From Magnolia sinica (Eukaryota; Streptophyta; Magnoliopsida; Magnoliales; Magnoliaceae): a DNA stretch of 64,000 nt. The notes beneath the pieces are model-generated. The model did not search any database. It saw nothing but the letters and a program-made list of their open reading frames with translations, and was not told the origin of the DNA. How positions within the stretch are numbered: position 1 is the first letter of the stretch; the number at the start of each line of letters is the position of its first letter. Below, in pieces: positions 36,205 through 50,000 of this stretch. The translations under genes were made by a program, and so were the position numbers. The stretch lies in NCBI RefSeq assembly GCF_029962835.1, contig NC_080588.1, forward strand, positions 18,184,001 through 18,248,000. Direction: 5' to 3'.

Positions 36205-38590
36205 GAGAGATGATAGAGGATGCACTTGTCCAAGTCAATAAATTTGACTATCCAATAGATTTTATTGTTTTGGATACGCAGCCTGTCATTGATGCTGACA
36301 CTTATATTCTTATTATCCTTGGCTGACCATTCCTAAATACATTAAATGTAATAATCAATTGTAGGAATGAGATTATGAAACTATCCTTTGGGAATATGAC
36401 GCTTAAGCTAAACGTTTTAACATGTGTAAATAATAGGAGGATAGTGATGATGTCTACGAGATTAACTTGATAGATTCACTCGTGGAAGGTAAGTCACTTT
36501 TGACTTTATACTCAGACACTCTAGAGATGTGCTTGGCCCACTCCACTGATTTAGATAATGATATAATTAGGGAGATGGATACCTTGCTTAATGCTATATC
36601 GGTACATAAAACTAACTAGTAAAGACCTGAATTTGAAATATTACCTTTAACTAATTAAAAGCGTTTACTATCTAGTCTTAAGGCACCGAATCTTGACTTA
36701 AAACCTTTGCTTGAGGATCTTAGATATACTTATTTAGGTCAAGATGAGACATATCTAGTGCTAATTTCTTCTCACTTGGATGAGGAACAAGAGAGTATGT
36801 TAATTTCTACTCTTAAAGAATATAAAGGAGCCCTTGGATGGACTATTGTAGAACAAAAAGGGAATAAATTCTCTGATTTGTACTTATCACATTTACCTTG
36901 AAGATAATGCAAAAATATCTACAAAATTACAATGCCGTTTAAATCCAAATATAAAGGAAGTGGTTTAGACTGAGTTGTTAAAGCTATTGGATGTGGGTAT
37001 CATATACCTTATATTTGATAGCTAATGGGTGAACCCAACTCAGGTGGTACACAAGAAGTCGGAGATTACCATTGTATCCTGTGCGGATAATGAACTGGTG
37101 CCAACTTGAGTCATTACTGGTTTGAAAATGTGCATTGACTACCAAAAATTGAATGCTGTCATGTGGAAGGATCACTTTCCTTTGCCTTTTGTTGATTAGA
37201 TCTTAGAAAGGTTAGCAAGTCATTCCTGCTACTGCTTCCTTAATGGGTATTTGGGCTATAACCAGATAGAGATAACCCTTAAGGATTAGGAAAAGATCAC
37301 ATTCGCATGTCTTTTTGGCACTTTCACATATCGAAGGATGCCATTTAGATTGTGTAATGCCCATACCATATTTTTGCGATGCATGTTGAGTATTTGTTTT
37401 GACATAGAGGGACAATTTTTCGAGGTCTTCATGGACGACTTCTCTGTCTTTGGATCATCTTATATAGAGTGCCTTGAACACTTGAAATTGGTCTTGAAGA
37501 GAACAAAAGAACCTTGTATTGAATTGGGATAAATGTCGTTTCATGGTTCAAAAGGGGATAGTCCTTGAACACATTATATTGTCTAATGGAATTGAGGTTG
37601 ATAAAGCTAAAATTGACCTAATCTCTAACCTACTACCCCCCAAGAGCATACGCGAAGTGCGATCTTTTATAGGACATGCCGGATTCTAATGAAGGTTCGT
37701 AAAGGACTTTAGTTTCATCTCTTGCCTTTTATACAACATTCTTTAAAAGGAAACTCCCTTCGAGTAGAGTGAGAAATGCCAAAAAGCTTTCACCAAGCTC
37801 AAATGCATATTGACAAGCGCTCACATCATGTAACCACCTGATTGGTGTAGACCTTTTGAAATCATGTGTGACACAAATGACTATGCAATTGGGGTTATGT
37901 TAGGTTAAAAAAGGAAAGAGAAGATGCCCCATGTTATATATTATATGAGTAGAACTCTAAACTCTGTCCAAGTGAACTACTCTACTACTGAAAAAGAACA
38001 CCTAACCATAGTGTTCGTTTTAGACGACGAGTTTAGGTCCTACTTGGTAGGATCCAGGATTATCATATTTACTGATCATGCAATGTTAAAGTACCTTCTT
38101 TCTAAGAATAATACTAAGCCTCATTTACTAAGATGAATCTTTCTACTCTAAGAGTTTGACCTTGAAATCTGAGATAAGAAAGGAGTAGAAAACGTAATGG
38201 TTGACCATCTCTCTCGGCTTGTCCTATCTGATTCCATGGAGATAACACTTATCGATGACATGTTCCCTTATAAATAACTTTTTAAAGTTTCACAATTACC
38301 TTGGTACACTGGTATTGTTAATTATCTTGCAATAGGTACAATTCTTACTCATTGGATTATGCAAGATAAGAAGAAATTCTTTGTCGAGTTACGCAAGTTA
38401 TTCTTGGACGATCCTTATCTTTTTAAATATTGCCTAGGTCAAATCATTAGGAGATATGTACTTGATCATGAGCAAAATAGTGTCATCTCCTTTTGCCATT
38501 TATATGCGTGTGGTGGCCACTTTACAGCTAAGAAAACTATTGCGAAAATTTTATAATGCACATTTGAATCTTCAAACATATCTCCTGTCA
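36205..38590 (+). pseudogene. Ty3/gypsy pol, Athila/Tat-like, heavily decayed
   Basis: Pieces in order: end of the aspartic protease (ILIILG*PFLNTLNVIINC..MKLSFGNMTL, 36300-36420); RT leader (YLGQDETYLVLISSHLDEEQ); RT core with VFMDDFSVFGSSY (about 37425-37465); RNase H (IMCDTNDYAIGVML and VNYSTTEKEHL, with FTDHAMLKYLL); and integrase zinc-binding domain (FCHLYACGGHFTAKKT, 38490-38540). The integrase catalytic core is missing. Many stops and several frameshifts. The protease wording and the domain order fit the Athila/Tat branch; that assignment is inference. Confidence 0.8.
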
Positions 38591-39059
38591 TTGACGAAAC
38601 TAGAAACACATCAAGTAGATGAGATGACAAAAGCGATGCTGATGGATCGGGTTCATATGAAGGTGATAACTCTCTTATTTATTGGCTAGGAAGGCGCTCC
38701 TCATATGTACTATATTAACAAGTTATTGATGAATGTTGAGTGGATTTAAAGTTTTGTAGTAACGAACATTTTTATGTTGTTACTTGTTAACTTGTAATAA
38801 CTTGTTATGTATTGTCATTGCAGCTGCATTGGTTCCAGCTATCATAATTTTATAATTTTAGTAATTTTATTACTATTTAAAAAATTTATATAACTCCACT
38901 TGACTTGTACAACACGCTCAACTCGACTCAATCCCAGCTCGAATTAGCGGGAGTGGCCTCAGAGACACCGAGTTGAGCGAAGTTTGAGCTTAGGTTATGG
39001 TGGGATCGAGCTGAGACGAGCTTGGCCTTATTCCACTCGAACTCAAGTCATGTTCAGCT
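38591..39059. other. Non-coding spacer
   Basis: AT-rich, followed by AGCTCGA-rich sequence (38900-39065) that ends TCATGTTCAGCTCTAC, again like a hAT-type element end. No partner found. Confidence 0.4.
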
Positions 39060-39400
39060 CTACAAGTGGACCACCGGGTGTGGATTTAACGCTTATCATT
39101 AAAAACTTTGTAGTAGCTAAAGAATTTTAAGCAAGTGAATATTTGTGTTTTTCTTCACCCAAGTCTACGTGACCTCATGAACAAGATGGATGACAAATAA
39201 ACCTTACGGTGGGGCCTAAGAAGGTTTCAACTTAGCCGTTGTCATTAACACTACTGCTTCCTCTGGTGTGGTCCACTTGAACCTTGAATCTATCTCAGTT
39301 TTTGGGCTTATACGCTGAAATGCTCTAAAAATGGATAGACGGAGTGGATAAATCCCATACATCACGGTGGGTCCGTAGAGCCCTTGCATGTACCGTGTCC
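39060..39400. mobile_element. Partial hairpin MITE copy
   Basis: CAAGTGGACCACCGGGTGTGG at the left (39064-39084); TGGATAGACGGAGTGGATAA and TACATCACGGTGGGTCCG at the right; CTGGTGTGGTCCACTTGAAC inside. Confidence 0.55.
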
Positions 39401-39589
39401 GTCCAGGTATTTGCAGGACGCATTTGGCTTTCGGAAAGTACGACCACGTGAAGCTAAACCCGGGGTTCGGTAGTTTTGCTGTTAGATATCACGTGGAAGG
39501 TAGCTCCCTACACACATGTACGTGACCGTCGGTTGCGCACGCGGCGCACACACCCACCTTTATGATTTTCTTTGGAAGCGGATTAGGTA

Positions 39590-40010
39590 CTGAGTTAGTT
39601 TACTCGGTCCAATGTTGATGTTTGTGTCTTATCTACGTCGTTCATCATGATACCAAAATTTAAGCATACCCAAAACTCAAGTGGATCAAACCAGAGGAAA
39701 CGGTGGGAAAAATTGATGTATACCGTTGAAACCTTCTCATGGTGCCTACAGTGATGTTTATTTGTCATCCAACCTGTTCATAAGGTCACACAGATATGGA
39801 TGAAGAGAAAATAAAAATATCAACTTGATCTAAAACTTCTAGGGCCCTCAAGAAGTTTTCAGCAATAAGCATTTAATTCTCACTGTTTCCATGCTGTGGT
39901 CCACTTGAGCTTTGAATATGGTTGAATCCTGGGCTCAGAGCCTAAAATGAACTGGTAAAACGGATGGACAGAGTGGATAAGACACGGTGGGCCCCACATA
40001 GCTTACTCAG
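39590..40010. mobile_element. Hairpin MITE copy
   Basis: GTTGATGTTTGTGTCTTATC with TACGTCGTTCATC at the left; GGATGGACAGAGTGGATAAG and CACGGTGGGCCCCAC at the right. Interior family words are conserved. Confidence 0.65.
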
Positions 40011-40149
40011 TACGACATGGCCTAACCAGCACCCAATCCGATTCTGCCCTCACCGCGTTAACAGTGGTGCGGTTATAGCACCATGCTGCCGGAGATGGTC
40101 CACCCTTTTAGGGCAGAAATGTCTGTTTCCTGCCAGCGTTCTACATCGT

Positions 40150-40695
40150 AGAGAAGGGAAACGGATTGCTACTCCCCGTGCCACCAGCCAATGGCTGGTG
40201 GTCGTTGCTCTGTGGGTCCCACCATGATGTATGTGTTTCATCCATGCCGTCTATCTATTTTCTAGATCATTTTAGGGTATGAGACCAAAAATGAGATATA
40301 TCACAATCTCAAGTGGATCACATTATAGGAAGAAGTGTTGAATGAGCGTCAACCATTAAACACTTTCTGAGGCCCATAAAAGTTTTGGATCAAGCTGATC
40401 TTTGTTTTTTATCCCTTCATCTAGGTCTGTATGACCTAATCAATAGATTGGATGTCAAATAAATAGTATAGTGGGCCTTATGAGGATTTTAATGGTGGAT
40501 ATCCAATTACTATTGTTTTCCTGTGGTGTGGTCCACCTGAGATTTATATCCCTCTCATTTTTAGGATCAAGCCCTAAAATTATCTGTAAAAATTGATGAA
40601 CGGCATGGATGAAACACATACATCATGGTGGGGCCCATAGAGCACCGACCATCGGCCTCCGGGCTAGTGGCGGGAGAGCAGCCAATCGAGAAGGG
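40150..40695. mobile_element. Hairpin MITE copy, complete
   Basis: AGAAGGGAAACGGATTGCTAC at the left and CAGCCAATCGAGAAGGGAAG at the right mirror the ends of the copy at 2878-3566. GTGGGTCCCACCATGATGTA and ACATCATGGTGGGGCCCA lie just inside. It has a single copy of the arm unit that is five-fold at 2913-3090. Confidence 0.75.
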
Positions 40696-40719
40696 AAGCC
40701 GATTCCGAACTGAGTAAAC

Positions 40720-41090
40720 GTGCGGGGCACCCATGATTTATGTATTTTTCCCACTCGCTCCATCTATTTTACAATATACTTTTATGCCTGTTTTAGAAAA
40801 TATGCATGAATGTCTACTGTTGAAAATTTCTTAGGGGCTACGGAGGTTTTGGATCAATCTGATATTTGTGTTTTCCATTTCTTTGTAATCTTATGAACCG
40901 ATTGGATGAGAATAAACCTCATAGTAAGCTTTAAGAAGTTTTTAACAGTGAAAATCATTATTCCCACAGTTTCCCATGGCCTGGTCAAGTTGAGCTTTGG
41001 ATGTAATTTAATTTGGGGCTTAATTCCTAAAATGAGCTAGGAAAATGGATGAATGGTGTGAATAAACAGCATACATTCATTCACACATCT
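40720..41090. mobile_element. Hairpin MITE copy, diverged
   Basis: GGGGCACCCATGATTTATGT at the left and GGATGAATGGTGTGAATAAA at the right, with GGATCAATCTGATATTTGTG inside. Confidence 0.5.
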
Positions 41091-41124
41091 AATTTTGTAG
41101 AGAAGAACCGAGACCCGATGTGGT

Positions 41125-42071
41125 GAACCTTCATGGTACTAGGAGATGCTCCAACACCGAGACCGAGTGGAAAATATGAGCATTAGTGCCTTTACCATTA
41201 GGCCGCATCTCCCACTGTATCATGGTCGGTTTGATGTGGGTGTGGCCTTACCCGCCCGAGTGAAGGGGGGGTAGGCTAGGCTGAGTTTGACTAGCTCGTA
41301 AATGGGTCAGCTACCATCGAGCCTTGTTGGTGATTAGTTGTCCACATGTGGGTAGTGAAGTCCCTTATGCTCGCTGGGCTACGCGGCCTGGGAGGCAGCA
41401 GTCAGCATGTAGTGTATTTGACCCCGGTGATTTCCCAGAGAGGAACTATACTGATTTGTGGACTTGATATGAGGATGAGCATGACCGCATTCCATTTTGC
41501 ATATGGTACTTGGCTGTATAGCCCCGCATTGCATAACCTTTGATTGACAGATGGTATTCCTGCCTTGCATTGCTTAGCCTTGTGACGGCTAGTGGTATTC
41601 ATGGTCTTACCGCATTCTTCCGCATACTCTGATATCGCATTCATGGCACCTATACTACACACACTTACACCGCCCTCTAAGCTTTCTATAAGCTTAGGTA
41701 CGATTGATGTGTACAGGTGATTCAAGGCCAATGAGTGGAGCAGGAGCAAGACTGTGCCGTTGATCTTTTTGGAGTTTTCTTTATATAGATCTTGTGTTTC
41801 CCTTTGAGCCTTGTACTTGTAAAAGTTTAAATTCTTAGTTGATTTTGTAATGTTGTTCTTGTAGTTGTTATCTGTGGTTATGATGCTATGATCTTGGGTA
41901 TGCTCTTTATGAATCAGACTTATGTTATAGAAATCCTCTTTGTAGGATCCCAGGATCGGAACCTGGTGAATGGGTGCCAGGAGCCGAGAATGGGGTACTA
42001 CGGAGGTTGTTGGTGCCGGACTCAGTAATCGAGAATTCTATAAGCCCAGGTTCCGAGTTTAGGGCGTGACA
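41125..42071 (+). repeat. Truncated 5' LTR of the Tekay-like element
   Basis: Matches 49866-50769, from CCTTCATGGTACTAGGAGATG to GGGCGTGACA, over 90% by eye. The 3' copy lacks about 45 bp present here near 41710-41760. Homology starts abruptly at 41125, about 2.8 kb into the LTR. Confidence 0.88.
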
Positions 42072-42075
42072 GCTG

Positions 42076-42088
42076 TTAGTATTAAAGC
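42076..42088 (+). promoter_or_regulatory. Decayed primer-binding site (initiator tRNA-Met type)
   Basis: TTAGTATTAAAGC lies four bases after the LTR. It differs from the usual TTGGTATCAGAGC by three transitions only (G to A, C to T, G to A). Confidence 0.65.
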
Positions 42089-42233
42089 ATAACAAAATAA
42101 TCTCGAAGTAACTCAGGACAACATTACATATCTGCTTCAAGCGCGTTCTCTTTTTGATTCTATTTCCCTAATATCCAAGTCCTTTGAGGATTCTAATCTC
42201 AAGGTGTCCATCACCTTTGTTCTTATGTAGATT

Positions 42234-43140
42234 ATGCCGCCTAAACGAGGTGCCCGTGGCCGTAGTTCTCACTCTGCTCCAGCGACCGGAGCGCATCCCG
42301 CTCCACCTGTTGCAAACCCTAGTCCCGACCCCATTCCGGAGGTCCTTGTTCTACCCCCAGTTGATCCCGTTCCTTCGCCAGAGCCTGTCGTACCCGTGCC
42401 CGAGGCTCTCGCTCCTGCAGTTCCCGTGCCTCCACCTGAGGCCAGTGTAGTCCCTCCCATGCCTACCATTCCAGATGGAGCTGAGCAGCTACAACAGGTG
42501 ATGCAGGCCATCACTGCCACCCTCTAGGGATAGGGCAGGCATCCTGTAGAGACTCCCGAGCAGGTCGAGCAGATGTGAGCGAGCTCTCTGTTCTGAAATT
42601 TTAGACAGTATGATCCCCCACGTTTCAGGGGTTAGCCCGATCCCACAGCGGTCGAGTTATGGCGTATAGAGGTGGAGAGGATCTTCCATACCATGCGATG
42701 TACATCACAGCAACGAGTTCCTATGACCATTTTTTTTTCAGGGAGAGGCCCAGCAATGGTGGGCTTCTATTTTCAGATCTGTTGGGAGAGATTTTGTCTG
42801 GACCTGGAAGAACTTTCGTGGATCATTTTGACCAGAAGTTCTTCCCTGAGCACGTTCGGGAGCAGAGAGCACTGGAGTTCGAGACCCTTGTTTAGGGTGA
42901 TATGACCGTGTCTCAGTATGAGGTGCATTTTGTTGCTTTGTCCAGATTGGCCACCTATCTTGTTGATGACGAGAGGTGGAAGGCCCATCATTTTGTGAGC
43001 GGCTTGCATCCCGCTCTAAGGAGCAAAGTGGTTGGGCATCTTCTTACTACATTTACTGAGATTGTACACATGGCCCTAGTGTATGAGGACGATTGGGCTA
43101 CCTGTCAGAGGTACTGAGATCAGGGAGGAGACTGAAAGAG
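42234..43140 (+). pseudogene. gag of the Tekay-like element
   Basis: Starts MPPKRGARGRSSHSAPATG with a proline-rich leader and is then interrupted. Next come RQYDPPRFRG, a capsid segment in two frames (VELWRIEVERIFHTMRCTSQ; FFPEHVREQRALEFETLVQG-like), and DMTVSQYEVHFVALSRLATY to VYEDDWATCQRY. A CCHC knuckle relic CLSC..TGHHRH follows at about 43277-43315. Capsid protein that would package the RNA; broken by stops and at least two frameshifts. Confidence 0.8.
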
Positions 43141-43599
43141 GAAGGCACATTCCAGTACCTCCCACCAGTAGCAGCACCGTCGGCATAGGGACCGTTTAGG
43201 GTTTTGACAGCCTGTACCCTAACCAGTGACATCTTCTTCGCAGCCAACTTCATCTTCTTCTGGACCATACACCGGAGTTTGTCTCAGTTGCAGATAGACG
43301 GGGCACCATAGGCATGAGTTTCCCCATCCCTAGCAGTAGAGGGCACCATAGCAACCCCCGCACCATCCACCACCACATCAGCCCCCGCACCATCCGCAGC
43401 AGCAGAGGCAGCAGGGTAGGCCGCCACAGCGACCGCAACAGCAGCAGAGACCACAACAGAGGGGACAGGCACCTCCCTCGCTGGCCCAGGGCAGGTTTGA
43501 CGCCACTCAGCAGGTCGTGGACCCTAAGTTGTCAGGATTGCTTCCTTTGACTGCCCAGGGTAGATTCTATGCCGCACAACAGGTGCAGGGTTAGGACCC

Positions 43600-46500
43600 T
43601 CAGTCGTCATCGGATGGAGTAGTCGAGGGTATTCTTCTTATCTCCTCTTGCATTACTCATGTATTATTTGATTCCGATGCATCTCATTCATTCGTTACCA
43701 AGGAGTTCTGCCAATCGACCGGTCTTTCGTTAGAGTCCGCTCGTGAGACCCTATCAGTTTCGACTCCCTTGAGGAAGTTCGCAGTTATGAGCTGCCTCTG
43801 TTCATCTTGTCCCGTCTTAGTTGGAGAGATGTTCCTGCCCGCAGATTTATTCATGCTGCCGATGACCAAGTATGATGTCATCTTGGGTACGGATTGACTT
43901 ACCGAGTACCACGTCGTGTTAGATTGCTCCGCCCAGACATCACGTTTTGCATACCCGGCTTGCCTATGTTCCAGTTTGTTGTCGAGCCCAGAGGAGGGTC
44001 GCTGTCTAGCTTGTTGGCCTGTGTTGTTGAGGAGTCAGTGGCTAGGTGTTTTGAGTAGTTGTCGATAGTTTGAGAGTTCTCGGATGTGTTTCAGGAGATT
44101 CTAGGATTGCTGACAGATAGAGTTTTAGATAGATCTGGTGTCCGGTACCGCACCTATCTTGAAGGCCTCGTATCAGATGGCACCGACGGAGTTACGGGAG
44201 TTGCAGGGGCAGTTGGATGACTTACGAGAGTGGGGTTTCATTCGTCTCAGTAGTTCACCGTAGGGAGCCGCAGTATTATTCGTGAAGAAGAAGGATGACT
44301 CATTGAGGCTCTGCGTAGATTACTGCGAGCTCAATAAAGTCACTATCAAGAACAGATACCTACTCCTGAGGATTGATGATTTGTTCGACCAGCTACAGGG
44401 TGCTCAGTTCTTTTCCAAGAATCAGATTCTGGTCCAAGAGGAGGACATTCCAAAGATAACTTTCCAGACTCGCTACGGTCATTTCTACTTTCTGGTCATG
44501 TCTTTTAGGCTGACCAATGCACCCACTGTCTTCATGCAGTTGATGAACGAGGTCTTCTGGCCCTACCTCGACCAGTTTGTCATAGTCTTCATCGATGATA
44601 TTTTAGTGTATTCGAGCATCTGGGAGGACCATGATTTACATTTGTAGATAGTGTTGGAAACCCTCCGTGCCCACCAGCTATATGTAAAGCTGGAGAAATG
44701 CGAGTTCTGACAGGAGGAGGTGAGATTCCTCGGTCACGTGTAATGAGGGAGGGTGTCGTTGTGGAGCCCTCGAAGGTTGATGCAGTGCATCAGTGGGCCA
44801 GCCCACGAACGCATCTAAGATCCGTAGTTTCTTGGTCTAGCGGGATATTATCGGCGATTCATCAAGGGTTTCTCCCACATTACAGCACCGCTGACTAGGC
44901 TGACTCGGAAGGGTGTCGAGTTTCTGTGGAGTGACGCTTGTGAGTAGGATTTCTTGGAGCTGAAGGACCGCCTCACGTCCGTTCCTGTCCTCACTCTTAC
45001 TAATGGGACTGATGGTTTTGTTGTTTTCATTGATGCTAGTAGAGTTGGTTTGGGTGTTGTTCTGATGCAGCATGGGAGGCCAGTGGTGTATGCCTCGTGC
45101 CAGTTCAAGGTCCATGAGTTGAACTATCCCACGCATGATCTAAAGTTAGTAGTAGTTGTCATCGCACTGAAGGTGTGGAGGCATTATCTCTATGGGGTTA
45201 GGTTCGAGCTCTTTTCAGACCATAAGAGCCTGAAGTATATGTTCTCGTAGTCGAAGCTAAATATGCGACAGAGGCAATGGATGGAGCTCCTGAAGGATTA
45301 TGATTTTGACCTTCAGTACCACCCAAGTAAGGCAAACATGGTGGCAGATGCGCTCAACCGTCTGCCACGAGGCCTGATGGCACAGATGATGGTTCGTGAA
45401 TGGAAGATGCTGGAGGATGTATTGGAGTTCGACTTTGAGTTTATCCTGTAGTCCTCTATTGCTCAGCTTTCGAGCTTATCGATTCAATTGTCTCTTATCA
45501 TAAGGGTGATCGAGGCTCAACAGACAGATGAGTCGTTACAGGGATACCGAACAGAGGTAGCATCCATGTAGCAGTCTGACTGGCCGATTGGTTTCGATGG
45601 TGGACTTCGTTATAGATACCGATTGTGTGTTCCAGATGTGCTAGAGTTGCGTAGAGATCTGATGCCCGAGGTACACCAATCGGGACTTATGATCCACCCG
45701 GGCTCCACGAAGATGTATCATGATATGAGGAGGCAGTATTTTTAACTGGGGATGAAGCGTTAGATTGCTAGTTTTGTGGTTGAGTGTGACACTTGCCAGC
45801 GTGTCAAGGCTGACCAGCAGAGCCCTGCTGGTCCTTTGCAGCATTGAGTGTTCCACTGTGGAAGTGGGAGCACGTGTCAACTGATTTCATCATGGGGCTT
45901 GCCGAAGACTCGGTGTGGTCACGACGCCATCTGGTTTATCGTCGATCATCTGACGAAGTCGGCACATTTTATTCCTATGCGTGTGACTTGGACATTAGAT
46001 TGACTTGCGAAGGTATTCATTGAGTAGATAGTGGGATTGCACGGCATTCCAATTTCGATCATCTCTGACCGAGACCCTAGATTTATGTCTTAGTTTTGGA
46101 GGAGCTTTCAACAGGTGATGGGGTCTACTTTGCAGCTCAGCACTGCTTATCATCTACAAACAGATGGGCAGACTGAAAGGGTTAACCAGATCCTAGAGGA
46201 TATGCTTAGACCCTGTGTGATTGACTTCGCGGGTAGCTAGGATGAGCATTTGCGCTGGGCCGAGTTCGTGTACAACAATAGCTATCAGGCGATCATTGGT
46301 ATGGCTCCTTTTGAGGCATTATATGATAGGCCGTGTAGATCTCCTAGTTGTTGGACTGAGGTTGGAGACTGTCGTCTCCTAGGTCCCGAGCTTGTGCAGC
46401 AAACGTCAGAGATTGTTAATATCATCAGGCAGCGTATGTGCATAGCTCAGAGCCTGCAGAAGAGTTTTGCAGATCATCAGTGTCATCATCTGGAGTTTGC

Positions 46501-46930
46501 AGTCGGGGACATAGTGTATCTCAAGATCTCGCCCATGAAGGGCGTGATTCATTTTAGAGCGAACGGTAAGCTAGCCCCGAGATTTATTTTGGAGATCATC
46601 GGGCGTGTTGGTGTCCTGGCCTATAGACTTCTCTTGCCTTTTGAGTTGTCTGGTATCCATGACGTGTTCCATGTTTCAATACTGAGGAAGTGTGGATCAG
46701 ACATTATTTCTGTTATTGATTAACAGCCTCTTGAGATCCGTGAGGATACTTCTTATATTGAGCAGCCGGTTCGCATCTTGGACCGGAAGGAGTATGTCTT
46801 TCGGACCAAGGTCATTTCCTTGGTGAAGGTTCAGTGGGGTCACCATTCTGAGGCTGAGGCATCATGGGAGCGCGAGGCGGAGATTCGAGAGCATTATCCC
46901 CATTTGTTTGATGAATGTATTATTGATTGA
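43600..46930 (+). pseudogene. pol of the Tekay-like element
   Basis: Mostly one frame with many stops. Protease LFDSDASHSFV (43664-43696; the usual DSGA has become DSDA). RT with [17 protein letters not shown], and [10 protein letters not shown] at about 44590. RNase [21 protein letters not shown] and [10 protein letters not shown]. Integrase HHCC (HQSGLMIHP..CDTCQRVKADQ, 45676-45815) and DDE core (WEHVSTDFIMG, ISDRDPRF, QTDGQTERVNQ) with one frameshift near 45900. C-terminal module LDRKEYVFRTKVISLVKVQW to WEREAEIREHYPHLF, the chromodomain-like tail of this lineage. Reverse transcription and integration functions; dead as it stands. Confidence 0.88.
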
Positions 46931-47035
46931 TTGTATTACCTTCTCTTATATGATGATTGTTATATATATGATGATGTTTATACCTTGCATTTTGTCCAGG
47001 TTATAGTAAATTTCAAGGACGAAATTTTTTGTTAT

Positions 47036-47045
47036 GAGGGGAGAG
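47036..47045 (+). promoter_or_regulatory. Polypurine tract of the Tekay-like element
   Basis: GAGGGGAGAG, immediately before the 3' LTR start TGTGAGACCC. It would prime plus-strand DNA synthesis. Confidence 0.8.
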
Positions 47046-47046
47046 T

Positions 47047-50000
47047 TGTGAGACCCTAACCTTAGTGTCCATTTTGCTCCGTCAGGTCCCGCAGTCCTAT
47101 CGGTCAAATTCTGGTGACCCGCGACCTACGGATTTCATTTGCGATGACCCTTGAGTTCCATCATATATATCCGAACCGGATCGACCTGAAACTAGTGGCA
47201 TAGCGATCGTATCGTCGCCGCAGTTCCAACGCCACGTCTTGTCCGACAATCCGAGTTGTAGATCATGAGTTGTGGGCCGTACATGATTTAGACTATAGAT
47301 CGTGATTGTGGGGCCCACCTAGGATTTGCACAAATCCCTAGACATTGATTTCATCACCATAGGCCATCATTAGAGTTGCTAACCTAGGCTAGGTTGTTAG
47401 ACGCCCTAGCTAGCAAGTCATGATTATTTCTCTTACTAAGAGAGCTTCTTTTTCTCTATCTCATGCATTAACCACCTTTTACTCTTCCTAAATCTGAAAA
47501 TTCTAACTTCCCTCTTCTTTAGAGAGAGAGAGGCCATCATGCCCTCTCTTTTCTAGCAATGCCATCATTAGTTTGAGTAAAAACCTCTAGTTGTTAGCAA
47601 TCCACGTCATTTCCCTCTCTCCCTCTCTTCTCCTCATCTCTCCCTCTCCCTCTCCAAGCTCTTGGACATCCCACCCTCTACCCATTTTTCAGCCCTTTAT
47701 CCTCCCTTCTACCCCATAATCCAGCCCTTAGTCTAGCATCTTGACCATTAAACCTCTTTCCTTGGAGCTTGAAGACTATCTTGGAGGTGTTTGCTTGAAG
47801 ACCTTGTATGTGGGTGTACATGTACTTAGAATATTAGGATTTTCATTCCTTCTTCTCATTTCTCTCCTTCACCTCATGTTTGAAGCATGTGAGGCCCACC
47901 AAATGATGGTGGAGGCCCCACGTCTTCTTGGATGTGCCCATTGGCCCATCCTTTTATGCATGCATAACCCATGGGTGGGGCCATTCTACATGGACCCCAC
48001 CATGGCTTCTTTTCTTATTTAGAAGGATTTTTAGGTCATGTAGACCCCTGATCCTTGGTGGATATGGCATCTCCACCATTGGATTTTGATTAGAAGTTTG
48101 CATGCATGGGTAGATCTTGTCATTCCATCAATATAGTGATATATGTGTAGTTTGTGATGAAGGGAATGACCTCAATGTGGTGGAGCTCCTTCCCTTGTGG
48201 TCGATTCTCTTTCTTCTCTTAATAATCTCTTATTTTTCTGAGGTGTGTGGCCCACCATATGGCCTGAAAATATCCAGGTCATCCAAGGACAGTGGATGCC
48301 CATGGTAGTCCACTCTATGGATGGTGATGACTTGTTTGCCCATTTAGGGGCATATGCAATGAATTTTTATGTGAGGAATAAGTCTGGATGTTTGTGGGGC
48401 CCACTGAGATGGACCACAACTCAGGTTTCATGTGGTGTTTTCCCCTAATTTGAATTATATACTCAATTTATTTCATATGCATGTTGCTGTCCAGAAATTT
48501 TCTGGACAGTTTTCGAGTTGTTTTTGGGTCAAATTTTTAGGCTATTTGGGGAACTATTTCTATCCCCTTAAATATATGTTTCTTGAAGGTGTGGACCCCA
48601 CCTATATGTACCCCAAATTTCAGCTCTATCTGACCTTGATTGAGGTCCCAAAGGAGTGGCCCAAGTGGGGTGGACAGCCCAGATTTTCTGGACTATCCAG
48701 CAATATTACAATTTGAAAATCCTTAAATATAAAATAGTTTTTATAATGGTGGGCCGCTTTTGTGGACCCTACCCTATAGTACACATATATGGGGAGGTTA
48801 ACAATATTTTCCCAAATTTTGCAGAACTTGGGCCCACCCCTTTGGGTGCTCAAAACAGGGACAACAATGTTTTTAATTTTTTGCTGTAATTGTTTTACCT
48901 TCTGTCCATGCATGTGTGCCTAGGATTTTGTGTGGTGGTGTCCCTCCCATTCACCCAATTTGTGGCCCCCCTTGTAGAGGATAACCCTAAGTGCTTGTGG
49001 GCCACATGCGTGATCATATTTTGAGGTGTCTTTGGGGTTGGGATAGTAGCACCTTGCTGGACATCCAGTTGGGTTGAATGTCCAGCAATAGGCTGACCAT
49101 CCACCCCACCTTAGGCCCACCTTTGGGTTTATTTTTTATCCTAACCTTCCATCCATTGTGTGGCCACACTTAGTAGGGGACTAGCCCCTAGGGGTGTCAC
49201 AGAGTGGGGCCCACTTGGACCTCTAGATGGGCCAGCTGTCCCACCCTTGGGATGCCCAAGGGTGTGGGTTGGCCATCCACCTTGAGGCCCATTTGATGTA
49301 TGTGTTTTATCTAGGCCGTCCTCCCCAGGGGTCGCCCACTGATGTGTGGACCACTCCCTGTAGGGACGTCCACCTCATGGAGCCCGCTTTGACGTATGTG
49401 TTCTGGGCCATCGAGGCATTGTCTACCTAGTCTCGCGGGCTACCCCAGGCTATTGGGCCCCCACTAGTGGTTGTGGTCCTTCCTATCCATGGGAAATTTG
49501 TCTAAGTATTTAGACTCAGGGTGAGTACATCATTTCATAGCACACTTAGTCATTTTCATGACTCATGGGCTTCATTTGTGCCTGATAGATGGTTGATTGG
49601 TCATGGTATTACGCCTTTGGGCAGGCCGTCATGGGACTTCCAAGGTGATGGAGTAGTCCCAGTCGGGCGCGCTGGATGAGCAGGATTGGATGCGTGATTG
49701 ATTGGTGTGATTCATGCATCTGGCATTGCATAGCACGTTGATATTCGCCCTTGCTTTATTAAGGTCATAGCCTCCACAGGTATATCGTGGATGGCTAGAT
49801 TTGGACACCGAAAATGTTTGTTTGAGCACTTAGGGCACATAAGATGTCCTTAGGTGAAAGTCCTAGAACCTTCATGGTACTAGGAGATGCTCCAACACCA
49901 AGACCGAGTGGAAAACATGTGCGTCGGTGCTTTTACCATTAGGCTACGTCTCCCACTGTATCGTGGTCGGTTGGATGTGGGTGTGGCCTTACCCACCCGG

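Noticed and set aside
42234-42527. Stand-alone proline-rich host protein
   Set aside because: It is the gag leader of the Tekay-like element, directly after the primer-binding site and before capsid sequence.
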